A DNA stretch of 64,000 nt from Parus major (Eukaryota; Chordata; Aves; Passeriformes; Paridae): NCBI RefSeq assembly GCF_001522545.3, contig NC_031769.1, positions 68,996,640 to 69,060,639 on the forward strand, given 5' to 3'. The first letter of the stretch is position 1; every line of letters starts with the position of its first letter. Under the pieces are notes generated by a model. It saw only the letters and a program-made list of their open reading frames with translations. It had not been told where the DNA came from and did not search any database. Positions 12,459-26,900 of this stretch are shown one piece after another. The position numbers and the translations under genes were made by a program.

Positions 12459-12510
12459 GGATTGGGTTTTTTGGGAAGGTGGGGTTTTTTTTCTTTTTTT
12501 TTTGTTTTAT
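12437..12510 (+). terminator. PIGN: Main PIGN poly(A) signal with downstream T/G-rich element
   Basis: AATAAA at 12437-12442 is followed after about 10-25 bases by a very T/G-rich stretch (about 12450-12510, 'gtcttttggattgggttttt' and then long T runs). This is the standard arrangement of a strong vertebrate cleavage/polyadenylation site and marks the probable 3' end of PIGN. Confidence 0.8.
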
Positions 12511-15500
12511 AACTTGGCTGTCAGCTGTTTGTTTACACATACTCTCATTAGGAATCTGCAGAGTTTTAGCTTCATTTCATGTCTCACGTAAGCACCTCCC
12601 AGACTAAGGCATGAATGAAATCAGTCTGGGCAGATCACTGGTTTGTATGTAACTGATGTGGCACACACGTTGGAATATCTCTGATTTGGACTGTGCTTTT
12701 TGCAAGCCGTGTCAGCGTGCCTGTGAATATGTTGAGGCAGGTTAAGGCTGGTGAGGCTGTGAGGCTGTTGCTGTAAGACAACATCTTTCAGCTCATCCTG
12801 CTGTGAATTGCTGCTGCTGACTGCGCTCTCATGCTGCCTCCTGAGCTTGGGCAGGCTGAGCAGTATGACACTCGGGTAACTGATCCAAATGAAAAGGAAC
12901 CTGGTTAAATAGCAGTCAAATTCATGACAGGGTGGGCAGGAAGGTTAGGGCTGATTGTTTCCATAGCAGCCCAGAGTTAGATCAGCATAACAAGGTCATG
13001 AAACTGCATCTGCAGTTGCTGGTTTGCAGAAAGTGATGCCATGTGGAGACTTTTTTTGTTGTTGTTTCCTTGTTTTTCTTTCCACTTGTGTTCTACTCCT
13101 GATAACAAGCATCAGTAATGGCTGCACAATGAATCTAATGCAGATTCCCTGTATACCAGTCACAAGTGAGAAGCAAGGAGAAGAAAAACTGTTGTTCATT
13201 CTGGCCCATTCTATGATGCCCTCACTAAAAACTGCTATGTAATACCCCTGCGTCACACTCCCAGCTAGCAGCCAGGCCTTTCTATCTGGGAGCTGATACA
13301 TATGGTGCATGATGCTGGCAGCCAAGGCTAGACATGCATCATGAGGGCTTCTCCAATACTCTTTCCAGCCATTTGGCATTTGGCCATGGTCACGTGTCTG
13401 TTAAACACTCTGAAAACTAGTCATCCCTCTGCAGGAAGTTTGGCTGGGAGAAGCTAGTCACAAACCTCCATCTGCTTGTTGGGTACTAGAAAAAAATGGC
13501 ATCATGGGCCTGCAGTCATCTGTGCAGCTTCAGAGTGCCTCCTGAGGGTGTCGGAGTACTGTTAAGAGAGTTGTTTTTTCCACTAGCTGGTGGTCCAGTG
13601 GTCTTACTGGGCATGTTGCCTCACAGCTGGCCTCAGTTGCAGAAGATATTTTGCATTTGTTACAGGCTGTACCTGCAGACTGCACACCTAAAGGTGGACA
13701 TGTGGCTGGTGCTGGTGGTTGTGCCCTACTGCCAAGGAAAGGAGCAACCATGAGCGGCTGGGAAGTTGTCACTACGGCAAAGTCTGTGTGTAGGCATGGG
13801 AATGTTCCACACTTGTTCCAGGATCCAGTGAGTGTCCACTATGGAGAGCTATCCTCACCTCAGCCTCACTCCACAAGTATCTACAGCACACTGTATCATT
13901 GTGGATGCTTGGTGTATCCTCAGCTTTCTGTCACCTAGCTGATGTCTTGTCCGCAGTGCTGTCCCTTCAGTACACAGAGCTCTAAGCCATTGACCATCCC
14001 AGTCTCCATTGATGGAGTGACTGCTTTGCAGAATTACTGTCTGTAGAACAAATTCAGTCATGGGAGCAGCTGAACAGCTGCCATTGATGTGATGTGAAGA
14101 AATTTACTCAAAAATTGGGAATGTGGGACTCACAGGGCTGCCACCCTTAAGTCACATCTTCTACAAGCTCATCAAAGCTGCTTGTTATCTATGACAAGAC
14201 CAAGTGGTACTGGGAGGAACATACTGCTGGCACTGCAGGGTCTCTGAGAATGCAGAGGAGCTCAAGCCTGATGTTTTTTTTTACCACAGGGGGCTGGTAA
14301 TAAAACAGCATCTCAGCCCACTGTGTCTAATACTGCTTGTCTGTCTGTGGTAGTAGGAATAATCTATGTATTCTGGTATGCAGGCAAGTGGAAATGACCG
14401 TGCAAAGTACAACCTACATCAGTTGTGCTTTCTGCTTACAGTTTCCATAGCACCTTTTCTTGCAAAGTGAGTTTTGTTTCTTACATCCTTCCTTGTAATA
14501 GAAGAAAGGGTACAATGAGCATAGGGGAATATTTGTTGTTTATCCCGAGTGCTGCTCTGCAGGGGTTTGTTCTTGTTTGCCATTTGCTCTGGTTGGGCCA
14601 TTATGGTAGCAACCTCAGCTGCCCTTTCCCCCTCTGCTTCCTTGCATCACTGTGCCATTTGTGAATTCAGTTTCTATCAGAGGCCACAGGAGTGCTGGAG
14701 AGCAGCTCTCATTGGAGAGGCAGGACTAGCTGTGCTAGTCTTGCATCTCCCCAGGGAAGGCTCTTGCTGAAGTCTTGGCCTGCACTTCTGGGTTGACTCC
14801 AGCATGGAGAGGTGTCAAAAATTATCCCACTAAGCTGCTTTACACAGCCCCATGGGGTATGTGACAAAGTTCACTCTTCCCTCCCACAGATGTTCTCCAG
14901 AAACAAATGGCATAAGCAATAAAATGTCCTCCCTAGCCTTAGCAGCTAAGGTAGGGAGTAAAATTTTGTATTTGGATTGGTTTAAGCTTTCTTTTGTTCT
15001 ACTTGTGGGTCTTTGAGCATCATCATCCCTCTTGATGGGGTCCTGACAGGATTCAGTCCACAGAAGGGGTGTTATGAGTCAGCAGAGACTTCCAGCACAT
15101 GTGAAGGACATGAAGACAGAATTACCCCAAGCCCTTCTGCCTGCCTTCTTTTACCTGTAGCAGAGCTGCACACTCTCTGACTCTGGAGCAGGTGAGGCTC
15201 CAGAGAGTGAAAACCTCAGGCTGGAAAAGGCAGGTAGATTGACATTGTAATTTATGCCAAGGGTGGCACAATTTTTATTTTTTTAAACTAAAAACCTCTG
15301 CAAAGCTTCTATCTTCTTGATTTCAGATCCATGGATCCCTGAAGAGCTAACCATAATCCTGGAGTGCCCATCAGGTGGTGTAATGCAAGAGAAACTGTAC
15401 TGAAGAGCATCTTATACAAAGGTCTTGTAATCTTCAGCGCTAGGAATTGTTCTCTGCTTTTTTGTTATCAATGCTATACGCAGCAGCCTTTTGATATCTG

Positions 15501-18500
15501 CCCAGGGAGTGAGCTGTTTCTTCAGAAATGATGAAGCTTAGATTGTATCAAGACCTCTTATGACTCAAACTAAATAACTTCCCTTTCTCCCTCACAGAAG
15601 AAATCAGATTTTATAAGCTTTGGCAATTTCAATGCATGCCGTGCCTGTTAGTTGTAAGTCTGGTACAGTCTTCACATTTTTGAATGAGAACAAAGATGTG
15701 AATGAACATTCATGGTCTCACCCAAACCTTAAACTGCAGTGTCTGGTTTAGAGAAGCCACAATGCAAATTTTTTTTTCAGCTCTTATCACCCCAGCTAAT
15801 TTGTAAGGATATGATGCTCATTAATTCTCCAGATGGTTCGTGTGAATCCTGCAGTCCCTTTGTCTGTGGCTTTGGGGCGGTGGTGTACTTCTCCCAGGTG
15901 TCTTTGGCAAAAAGGGTGAGAACATGGAGGGTTCCATGCTTCTGCATCTGATAGATGTGGGCTTCTGTGAGCAGGAGCTACCTGAAGAGAATATTTTTGG
16001 GAGCTATAGTTGTGGTACAGAAGGGAGAACTTCCCTGTCTTGCACCTGCTCTGGGCTCTGCTGTGTGTCAACAGTGGTGGGACATCTCCAGATGTCAGCT
16101 AATCATCACATGGCTTCATTTAACTTGAAGGTGAAAAACTTTATTCTCCTGTATGTTGTCTTTGGGAAGCTGCTTGGTGAGCTTCTATGGCTGGGGAAGA
16201 TCTGGGAACCTGTCTTGCAGAGCTGCCAGGTGTGTGGTACAGCCCCAGATCAGTCCTGGTTATCCATCCATGAGACAGGGCTTGTGGTGAGCCAGAACTG
16301 ACCGTCACAGCAGCTGGTGATCACCAAATAATTTGCAGTTCTCACTGGTCTCTCTTGCACTAGTTATGTTCACAAGGATGTGTAGTGTTGCATCCAGTTC
16401 CTTGGCTTACACAGGCTCTGAAGCCAGCTGCTTCCTGCAAGGGCTCCCTCCTCACCCCATGGCAGGGCACAGTATTTTAGCATTTGAGGACTGAAAAGGG
16501 AAAGAAGAAGGCTGAAAGTGTGGCACTCTCCCTCTTCCCAAGACCTTTGAAATCAAGCTTGTTCATATTTTTTTTGTTTATTTACTGACTTATGCTTGGC
16601 ATAACTTTTTAACTTTGAAGGTGGATAATATAAAGCGGATGACAACACACCTTTGTTTTGTTTGCATTTTATTTTCCATGCGAGTTGTAAGAGTAAATGC
16701 TCCTAGTGTTACATAAAGTGAAGCTGACTTAAAGGTTTCGCTCAGGTCAGTACTGCTGACAAACCTGTTAATAATGGCTGTATATCATCCAGTGCTTTCT
16801 CTGTGGTGGGGAGAAAAAGCACCAGACCAAGTTTCCCCCAGCTGTCTCTGACTGCAGTGGGACACGGCCAGGAATGGAGCCCATTTCTGCTCTGAATTTC
16901 CTGCCATCTGCACCCTCCTTCTCCGTGTCTCACCTCTGCTGCAAGGAGGTCCTTTCTGACCTGAATTGTCCTGTGACCCAATGTACAGCCACCAAGTCCT
17001 GCACACCTGATACCAGGGCCAGTGGTTGAGTAAGGGACAGAGTAGTTGTAGAGTCAGGCCTGGGGAATTTAAATTTAAATTACTATGAAAGCAATCATAC
17101 CTGGGTCCAAAGTTTTTGCCTCAAAGTGAGAAGGGAGGAGGAATATGAGAAAGCCATGTGTCACTGCCACGGCTCTCATTGTTTCCACTGCTTTCTCTTC
17201 CTTCTCGAGGGGTTTGCCTCTCCAACAGTACCTACCCAAGCCTGGCTCCAAGCTTCAGCAACCACAAGCTGATCCAAAGGGCACATGTCCAGTAACAAGC
17301 ATTGCAAAATTGAACCACTGGCATTTAGGGCTGGGGAAACCTCTGACCAACACCTAGACTCCTCTAATTAAACTTAACTTACCGCTCTGGCAGAACTGCT
17401 GAAGGACAAGACCTCAGTGCAGTTCATATTGACTTTCTGTGGAGTAACCTTTATATACCTCAATGGATGTGGCCTTTTAGTGATGGACATCATTATTCTG
17501 CCTTCTTGGCATGTGAGGCAGTGCAAGACAAAAATTGCAGAGTAATTTCAACAGAGGCTGAAATTTGGTGGTGTGAGTCCCGGTGAGCACACAAGCAGAG
17601 ACAGACTCTGAAAATGCTGTGATTTTATTTTTGTATCAATTTCCATATTAAGTTAAGAGACACTAGAACTTACTGTGCAAAGCACTGCTATCCAGAACTA
17701 TATTTAGCTGCTCAGATATTTGTGTCTCCATCTCAGTAGATCTCCAGAAGTGAGTGGATATTTTCCATCAAGGGCTGGTTATATCTGACCTACTGTGAAA
17801 GGAAAATATCTTCCACTGTCATGCATTTTTTCATACAACTGGTATCTTTCTGTGTCTCTTCTAACCTACTTTAACACATTATATTTCCTTTAAAATGCTA
17901 CAAACTTACTTGCTTTACTGTAACTTGGTAATTAACTGGTAGTTACAGCCAAAAGAAGAAATTAACACGTGCCTCATTTTTAAAGAATTACATAGTGCAG
18001 GAAAACCTCCTAGTATTTGGGATGATGGCCAAAGCTCCATTCAGGACCTGAACTGAACACAAGCCTTCTGAAATTTGTCTGAGGCTCCTCATTTCCTGGG
18101 GCTTTGTTTTCCCACCAATCCCAAAACAGCCATCCAGTGGACCCTGTCTAAGATTTATTTTTCCCAAGCACGAGGGTTTCCCTTGAGGGTCCCTCCTACC
18201 TTTGCTTCTCCAGTGATCTGTGTCCTGGGTGGCCCAGGACCTGATCTGCCAGCCCAGCTCTGCAGGAGAATCTTAGGACCATTTTGCAGTCAGCGCCCAA
18301 ACCCAGGACAGTTCAGGGGATGAGTTTTGTTCTGTTTGGTGGGTCATGATGGCAGCCAGTCTATCATGGGGGAGCCCATTTGCTTAGTTTGCTTCTTCTT
18401 TCTTTCTTTGTTTAGGACTAGGGGTTTTTTAAACTTATACTTAAAGCTTGAGGTTTAGTTTTCTTTCAAGTAATGATTGTGAGACCAGCTGTCGGCATTA

Positions 18501-19540
18501 ATTTGTTTTAATATGACTCAATCTGAGCAGTGTTCAAGCTTCCTCTTAGAAAATGTAGCTGACTGCGGCATTTATTTTTTTCAGGCAGTTGGCTTGACAG
18601 AGAATAAATTTTTACAAAAAGTTGCTCTACAGAGCAAGGGAACAGACTCTGTCATTTTCCCTTCCTGCTGCTCATTTCTTGCAAAAGTACCTGACATCTG
18701 GGGAAAAGCAGCCTTTTCATTAGTGGGTGCATGGAAGGCCCACGGGCAGGAGCGCAGAATAACTGGCTCTGCAATTTATAGAACTGCAACTAATTGTGTT
18801 TTAAGGCTCTGTTTTAGTGAGGCAGCAATGGTGCCTATCATTCCAATAAATATATTGGAACTGAATGGCAGTAACTATATTTTCTCTCCTCGTGGCAATT
18901 TTAATTCTTCGTGAGAAATCGCAGCATCTGTGAGCTTCCTGAAGACAAAGCAACAGAGCACAGGTAAGTGGAGGTGACATTCCCCTGTAGTTCACAGCAA
19001 TTAACCTCGGGAGGGAAAGAAAAATTTAAATGGTCACTGGTGTTTGGGAGAATTACCTTGTGATGCATTGCAAATACCCTTGTAGGCAGTGATTTAATTT
19101 AATCTGTGCCAGAGTTATGCAAATATGCTTACGATACATTTGATGGCTTGATCCTTTTCTCACTCTGGGAGTGGAGGAGGAAGATGGATCGGTGTACATG
19201 CTTCTAGAGGCAAAATGTGTGATACTTGTCAGGTTAGAGCTAACTGGCATTATTTATTTGCTTACTTTGCAAGTCTATGAATGTGTCTCACCATTAAGAA
19301 GACGAACACAGTAATGATTCTGTTTAATTAAGGGAAAAGTAACTTTCTTGTGAGTTCTAAGTGTCACTTGATCTATCTGAGGTGTCACAGGACTGGAGAA
19401 CTGCAGAGGGCTGAGGAAGCATTATTTGTGCTCAGTTCGTGGAGCTTTATGAAAGCAATTTACATATTTGCACACTGAAGCATAACTACCAGAACATAAG
19501 CGGGGTAATAAATGATTAACTATAAAAGATTGGCGGCTTG
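12511..19540. other. Intergenic DNA, nothing recognised
   Basis: No exon with family resemblance, RNA gene or clear interspersed repeat was seen. The longest frames are a 127-codon frame at 12996-13379 (-) and a 133-codon frame at 18513-18914 (+). Neither resembles a known protein, and neither has convincing signals. An AT-only self-complementary stretch (aatttaaatttaaatt) lies near 17070. The stop-poor 18.5-18.9 kb region could be conserved non-coding DNA, but I cannot test that. Confidence 0.6.
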
Positions 19541-19558
19541 GGCAAAAATCCAGCAGAG

Positions 19559-19668
19559 CACTTAAGCATGTGCTTAACTTCAAACAACCTGGCCCTGCTC
19601 GCAGTGTCAGGGCCTCTCTTAAGTTTGGGAATCTGCTCCTGCTCTTTAGTTAAGTGTGTGCTTAAGTG
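19559..19668. repeat. Inverted-repeat element, probable ancient amniote repeat
   Basis: The left arm at 19559-19583 (cacttaagcatgtgcttaac plus ttcaa) is the near reverse complement of the right arm at 19645-19668 (tttagttaagtgtgtgcttaagtg). About 60 bases separate them. The core words CACTTAAGCATGTGCTTAA and TTAAGTGTGTGCTTAAGTG resemble an old repeat I associate with turtle and crocodile genomes, where the GCACTTAAGCACATGCTTAA word recurs. Family assignment is inference; the palindromic structure is seen directly. Confidence 0.6.
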
Positions 19669-22600
19669 ACTGGGAAGAACAGAGTTTGGCTAAGTGAGCT
19701 TATAAACAGAAAAAGCTTTCTCCTAGAATGCTTTTAAATTGGGATGGCAGCTGTAAGCAGGACTGTAAGCAGATCAGAGCTCATCACAGATGGAGCATCC
19801 GGCTCCTATTGATGAAGTGGGAATTGTCAGTTGCCTGGCATTTCTCAGACAAAGAGCAAAACCAGAGGTATTGCACCAAAAGACTAATCTAGTCTGCCCA
19901 TTTCAGCACAATGTTTTGTTTTGTGCATTTTGTTCTGCTTTGTTTTCAATTTTTGAGAACATAAGCGTGCTAAATATTTTATTGCTGTTCTGTGAAAATC
20001 ATGCTCTGCTTTGGCCAAATGTTACTTTCACTAAATAGTTCAATTGAAAATGGGATTTGGCAAAAAAAAAAGCTCCCAAAACCCCCTGAAAATAAAACCC
20101 TCCACCTCCCAACAGTATTTTAATTTTCCAGTAATTTGAAACTCTTCTCCAGCATTTATCTTGCACTCACCAATGATCCTGTTGGTAACTTTGCTTCATT
20201 ACAAGCCATTTTCTTACAGTGTATTTGGAAGTTGGAGTTGAAAAAGCTGCTCTGAAGCATAAGCGTAAAGCAAAAGTTGAAGGCCCAAATGAGGGAGTTG
20301 GTTTCGGTCTCCATGTAACAATTCAGGAATTTTTCCATGTGCCTGGATGAAATTTACCAAATGAGACCTACAAATTAAGTCCACTGCTTTCTCCTTTTAT
20401 CCCTTCTAAAGGAGAATATTTGGGCTTATATCTGTTGTCAGAGTGACTGGCTTCTTGATTTACCCTTCTCATCTCCAGCAGATACCGGGGAGCAGTGGCT
20501 ACTGTACATTCACCAGGCATTCACTCAATCCTTGTGGGCTTTCATGTCACCACAGAGTGATACATGCTGCTGTTACATGTTGTTTCCTTTTGGGAAGCTT
20601 TTTGGCTCCATAATTATTATTTTTTTTTAATTTATTTTATCTCTGCTGATATAATCTCTCTTAAACCATGTCTGAAGTTCTTGGTGGTTGGGTGAAGCTT
20701 AATTAAAGCATGTCAGTATGATGGTGTCTTTCATTCAGGAAACAAGAAGGAAGATGATAATCTACTTTTCTGGAATAAATGTGAATGGATTCAGTGTCCA
20801 AAATACAAGCTCTGGATAATTTATAAGAAGCAGAAAAAGGTGAAAATATTTTTCCAGGGCTCCAATCAAGATCTAAGCAATAAGATACTGTTACTGAAGT
20901 GTGTTCCTAGCCTGAATAGCCAGGAAACAAGCAGGAAGAATAGCACCTAGAAAGTCCTGGAGACAGAAAAAAAGAGTTGGAAGTACAGTTTGGAGAGAGT
21001 AGCTGAAAATTCTTGTAACAAATGCGAATTCAGGCTAGAAAATGATAAATTATCTCTGATTTGATTCAGACTGTCTTCAAGGCTTTTGTATTTCATTTTT
21101 TCTTTTCAAAATCAACAGGTTTGCATAAAATTACCTGAATCTGTCAGCAATTTCTCCTCCTAATGGACCTAATTTGAAAGATGCTGAACAATGATCAAAC
21201 AGTATGAGACACACCTACAATGAAAGTAGTCCTATTTTTGTAGTCAGAGGGTGGGGGGGCTGGAGCTTTCTCCATATTTGTTTAAAGTATCAAAATGGAT
21301 TTTATGCTTCTGTAAGGCATGGACCTTGGATATAAGCCAAAAACTGTTGAAATCCACAGGAATTTCCTAAAGCCCATGGAAGCCAACAGATTGAAAGGTC
21401 AGTGTTAGATAGACCAACAGTCAAAGTGCTCTCTCAGGAGCATAAGTTAAAGGCTGGTTATTACAAAATTCAAGTGCTTACATTTTTTGTAAGTCTACTA
21501 TCACTCCTTTTTTTACAGCCAGGTGCTGGACCTATATGGAAGTCATGGTTTTCCAGAATGTTATTGCAGGTGCCACACTGCTGTAGCTTTTCCAGGTAGT
21601 GGTTTAGGTGACCACAAGCCGATTGTCTTCTCATATGCAACCCAACCCACTCCCTCCAGCCAAATCCTCCAGCTCCCTTGGTCTCAGATTTAAGATTGGG
21701 ATTGAGAAATCCCAGTCTTTACTCAAAAGTCTTTGTGCTTTGGTCAACCCATGAGCATGTGCAGGAGCAACACCTGGTCACAACTGAAGATGGGGAACAT
21801 CACTAACATTAATTTTCACAACCAATCCTGATTCCTTGGGAAGAAAGTATATTGAGGTGGATTTTATCACTGGCAAATTAATTTGAGAATTGGTGATGGA
21901 TGTGGAAGAGGAGCTGACAACTCTTCCCTTATCGAGTGGTTTGGCTTTGCTTGTATTAGTGAAGGAAACTACATATAAATATTTATAGTTTGGGTATTTT
22001 TTGTCCTTTTCTCCTGGACTCAGACAATTAAGAAATCAGATAATCACATAAATTCGTACCAGGAGAGGCAAATGTATTGTTTTCTGGTTTAAACCCACTA
22101 TTTTGTGTTTTGTCTTTCCCGCAAAATCCTTCCCATTTCTCAAATGTAGGATAAATAGGGAATATATGTCAAAAAATATGTGATAATAAATGTTTAACTG
22201 CAGTTTTCCATTCCACATGCTGAAAGTAAGAAAAGGGGGGGTGGAGGAATAGACATGATAATTATGTCCTATCATTATCATATTTTCTTAAGCTAGCATG
22301 GGAGGAAGATGCATAATTACCTGGACAGAGACTGAGTATATTGACTTCAGCTGTTCCTCAGCTGGAGCTGTTTTTCAGTGTGTGAGCACAAAAATAAAGG
22401 AATAACGCATAAAAATGCTATTATCCTTGGAAAAAGCAATATTCAGCTGTCTTGGCCATTATGTAGGTGAAAACACAATGAATACCAAGACTGCTGAGTC
22501 TTTTTGAGACTCATACATGAGACCATTTGCAAGAGATTAGTTAAATCATCTAGGCAGAATGTCCCCCCTGTCTATTTTACCCCATGCTCAGATGCTGGGG

Positions 22601-23880
22601 AGCCTGGAAGCAAAAGTAGAAAGAAGATGCAACACCGCATGAGCACTTAGATTATTTTTTTTCTGATTAAAGAGGAGGCACAAAAGGTGGGGAGGGACTG
22701 GCTAGTCATGGGAAATGCCAGTGGGGAAGTTGGGCACCTCTGGGTTCTGTCACAGTATGCAGCTTTGGGTAACTTGATAAAGTGTCTGAGATTACTTTCT
22801 TAAACTTGATTTAATTTTTAACAAAATGTCGTGACACCAAACTTCCCAGTTCAATCCACAGCATTCAGTAGAAGGGTCAGTTCTTTCCCTGTGAAATGGG
22901 AATTGTTTGACAGCATGACCCACTCACACTTTACCCCTTCTCTGAAAGGTTAATAGCCTACCTGGACATGAGGGACAATTTCCTTTGTACTTGGAACAGG
23001 AATCTGATCTCCTTTGGGGTTTCTGGGAATCTCAGTGATGCAAATAATACCTGCCTCCAGCATCAACTTGAGTGCCATTTGCCAAGTTGTGACTGCCTGG
23101 TGCTGATAAGGTACAGTGTTACTTGCTGGAGCCAAGACAGACCCTGGCCTTTCTGGCACAGTATCACTGATGGATGGGACCCTTTCTCTGGGCTGCATTT
23201 GTGTGCTTCCAAAGCCTTTGCAGGCAATTTAGAGAATATGTCCCCAGGATGTTGTGCTTTGGAAAACAGGCATAGGGTTTGGAGCATGTTAGCTCAGCGT
23301 CAGTTTTACTAGCAGTACGAGACATGAAATAACACAAAGTTTTCATTTGGCTATAGAAATGACTAAATAGAAGTACTTTACCATTTAGGGAGTGTTACAT
23401 TCTTGTCATGTCTCAGCATTTTCAGATACAACAGATGAAACAAATTAAATTATGCAAGCACTAAAAGAATGCATTGTTAGCCCCATCTTAAACTTGCCTG
23501 CAAATAAATTATCACAAATAACTCAAATACATTTTGGGTGTAATTTTTGCCTTGTGCTGGTCCATGGAACATATATACATGTGTGTATCTGTAGGTGACC
23601 CATAAGCTGTTCCTCCTGCACGTGTTGCCTGCTGGGTCTCACAGTGTAGGAGAAACCACGACTGCACATCCCTTCTTTGCATTCCAGATGTGTACAGCTT
23701 TAGCAAATTGTTTATGCAGTTGAATGTATGCAATTATCAATAACAATAATAATATGCAATAACAGAACTCACAATAAGTCCCAATTAATGTTGCCTCAGG
23801 AATCTTCCTTTATGTTGTGTTGGTTTCTGTAGATTTAAGCATTCAGCATTAATGATGCATTAATGTTTTCTCTTGTGCTT

Positions 23881-23950
23881 TAGGGGGGTCTGGGGGGCTT
23901 TTTTTTGTTTGTTTTTGGTGTGTTTTTTGGTTGGTTTTTTTTTTTTTTAA
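23881..23950. repeat. G/T-rich low-complexity tract
   Basis: The tract contains G runs followed by T-rich stretches interspersed with GTTT and GGTT units. It is low complexity, with no terminal structure suggesting a transposon. Confidence 0.8.
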
Positions 23951-26900
23951 TTCAATGCTGTGTTTGCAGTATATAATTTCCCATTTATTTTGTTCTCTTT
24001 GCTCAGCAGGGACACTTTTTCCACTGACTCTTTATGAGACTTCTTCATGAGTACGAAAACCATTTATCTTTATTAGTTGTATATTTTGCTCATCACCTCT
24101 CTTGCATTTATGAATTAAATATTTATTGATTTTTTTCACAAAGAAGAATGTCCCACTGCTCAGAAGAACAATTACCAGCAGCTGTGCGCACAGAACTGTA
24201 AGCAAAGCAAACCTTCATTACTTCTGCATGCACTTCCATGTCAGAAGTGACAGGAACTGAATCTGTCTTTTAATGGAGATCCTTATAGGGCTAGGTATTT
24301 TCCTTCCAGGAATCTGTATAATGGGCTGTGAAAGAGATTGCATCTGTTTGTTTTGTTTCTTGTTTTTTGGGTTTTTTTTTTTTGCTTTGTGAAACACAAG
24401 CAAAAGTGAAGGAATTTTTTCTTGTCTTCCCCACTTTTTTGCTTGTAATCTCGTTGAACTGATAGGTATTCATTCTGATATTATATGAAACCTATATAAT
24501 TAAAACTGAAAGTGATTAGCTTACTCTCGGTTTTTCATTAATTAATTTTAAGGCTCAAAGGATCAGTGTGGTCAGCTGTCAAATATTGCTGCATGAAGCC
24601 TACAGCCCTGACTGGATCTTGCTGCAGGAAGGTGTGCAACCCTGTGCTGGAAGTGTGTACTGTGTGTTTGTGTATCATACTGGACAAATCCCCGTCACCT
24701 CTGAAAACAGGGAGATTGTTTTCAGTCTGGATAATGTACCTTCAAACTGCAGCCAAGGAATTTGATGCTGAGTCTCTGTCTAAAGCATGGAAGCACCCTG
24801 TCAAAGAAAGCGGTCACAGAAAATTGCTTTAAAATTGTTTCCTCTCCCCAGCAATATCCTCTGTTGTTTGATGTTATATCCCATGAGCAGAAGACCTTGT
24901 GGACCCTGGGAAGGCTGTGCCTGTGCTCCCTTCCCCTGGCTGTTCCTTGAGTGTCCAGGTAGGGGCCATCCAGACAAATGGCACTGCTGACCCACTGGCC
25001 AGTCATGCCTGGTCTTGGCCATGTGCTTTTCCCTGGGATCTCTTATTCTCCCAGACTGCTATGTCTCATCAGTCATGTGGAAGTTCAATTATTTTTGAGA
25101 CTTATACCTCTGAGACTCCTTTGAATTCAGCTGAAATTGGCTGAGAGAGAGAGGCAGAGAGGGATGAAGTCTTTTCTCCTGAGGACACAGGCTAGTAACT
25201 CTGGTTTCCCAATGACAATCCTTCTCTCCCCTCCCTTGTTGCAGCCCTTGGCAATTGGAAATTAAAGACAACTTGTGCCCTCTGGCAGAAATCACATAGG
25301 TGGATCACTCTTTTTTTGGCAAATGAAGTTTTTGCCTCTGCAGTTTGTGATCCGAATGAGCCAAAACTAATCCTGTCCCACTCTTCACTACTGACTTCCT
25401 TGAAGTTGGAAGAGTGCTTTGAAGACCTGAGGTTCAGCTTTTTTTTCTCAGGTTTGATGGTGTTCAGGAAAGAAAGGGAGCTTCTGTGCCCTGTGGGGTT
25501 GCTAGACGCAAGTCTCCTGTGCTGGGCTGGGTCTGTGGCTGGAGCTCAGACCCTCATCAAGGAGCTATTATGCACTGGCCCCTCCTGAGTGTACAGGTGG
25601 ATGTCGTGACTTTTTTTCAACTTCTTTTTTTCAGCTGGGCTGGCACCACTGGGATTACTATAAGGACAGACAAGGAAATGTGGGTGAAGGCCCTTTTGCC
25701 CAGCATCCTTCACTGAGGCACGTTGTGTTTAACACTAATGGAGCCAGGAAACTCAAATGGCTTCATGTTGGCTGCATTTCTCAGTGGACTCCCATAAAAA
25801 CACTTTTTCTTTTCCCAGTGCTTGGAGATTTGCTTCTCTTTTTGAAGAAATAAAAACATAGAGAGGAAAAAGCCTTTCCTCAGCAGCACTGTTGACACAG
25901 CCGCAATTTTCATTATCTGCACTTTTTTTCCGTGGCAGCAATAATGTCACCTCCCTCGTCTGCTCGAGGCTCTCCTGACACATCAGTCAGTGCCCAGAGC
26001 AAGATTGCCACAAAATGACTTTTGACAGGAAGGGCAGCTCGTGCCCTGCAGCTGCGACGGCTCTTGTGGCGACTGACTGAGGACAGCGCAGGGGCGAGCG
26101 CTGAGGTGGCATCAGACATCAGGCCTTGCACAGCGCTCCTCAAAACACTCCGTAATAATCTGCTTCTCTTGTGGGACTTCTCCCCTTTCACCCCTGATGG
26201 ATTCCTTTCTCCCTGGGGCTGCAGCCCTGTGTTTGCTGTTCTGAAACACCTCTGTAGTGATCAGCTCAAAGGCAGCAGAACTGAAGTTGAGTTTCTGTGT
26301 GTTTTGGCTGAGGAGATTTGTGTTAACACCTTCTTGCCAGGCACAGGCCACACAGGCCATCCAAAGCTAGGCTCTTATTAGTCATCCTCCTACAATTTAA
26401 ACTCCACTGATAATGCATCTTCATTTTATTGTTTCTACAGTAAATCCTTTCTTTGCAAGATGCTTTCCTCTAGCTAAGGGTATGTTGCCCATCATGGAGG
26501 TAACCATGCCACTGGGATAAATACTCCTGGGGGGCAGGAACCACAGTGCCAGGAGGTCCAACTAGAAGCATTGCTGCCCTTTGATGTTAAAAACCCCAGC
26601 TGGTATGATAAGGTGAACAATCCTCATTGAAATACACACACCCCATCTCTCTGTCCTCCCCCACTGATGCTTCTAGGGTGAGGCATTGCAGTGGGAAGAC
26701 CCCATCCCTTGAGTACCAGAGTGCTGGGATGCTCTCAGGGATGCAGAGGGAGGAGGTTAGCTCTATATCTTTTGTTGCTACACTTTGCCCCCTCTGGGCA
26801 AAAACAGGTCCCAGTGTTCCAGGGGCATTTTGGTCTCGATGGGCCTGTGCCCACCGGGGAGAGCTCAGGGCTTTGCAGCAGCCTCGTCGCTGCCTGTTGG

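Noticed and set aside
12996..13772. Open frames on both strands (127 codons -, 85 codons +, 80 codons -)
   Set aside because: Overlapping frames on both strands, no family resemblance, no splice or polyadenylation logic. Treated as chance.
13640..14260. Possible processed pseudogene of a housekeeping gene
   Set aside because: A few words looked familiar, but no continuous alignment to GAPDH or another recalled protein could be sustained, and no poly(A) tail or target duplication was seen.
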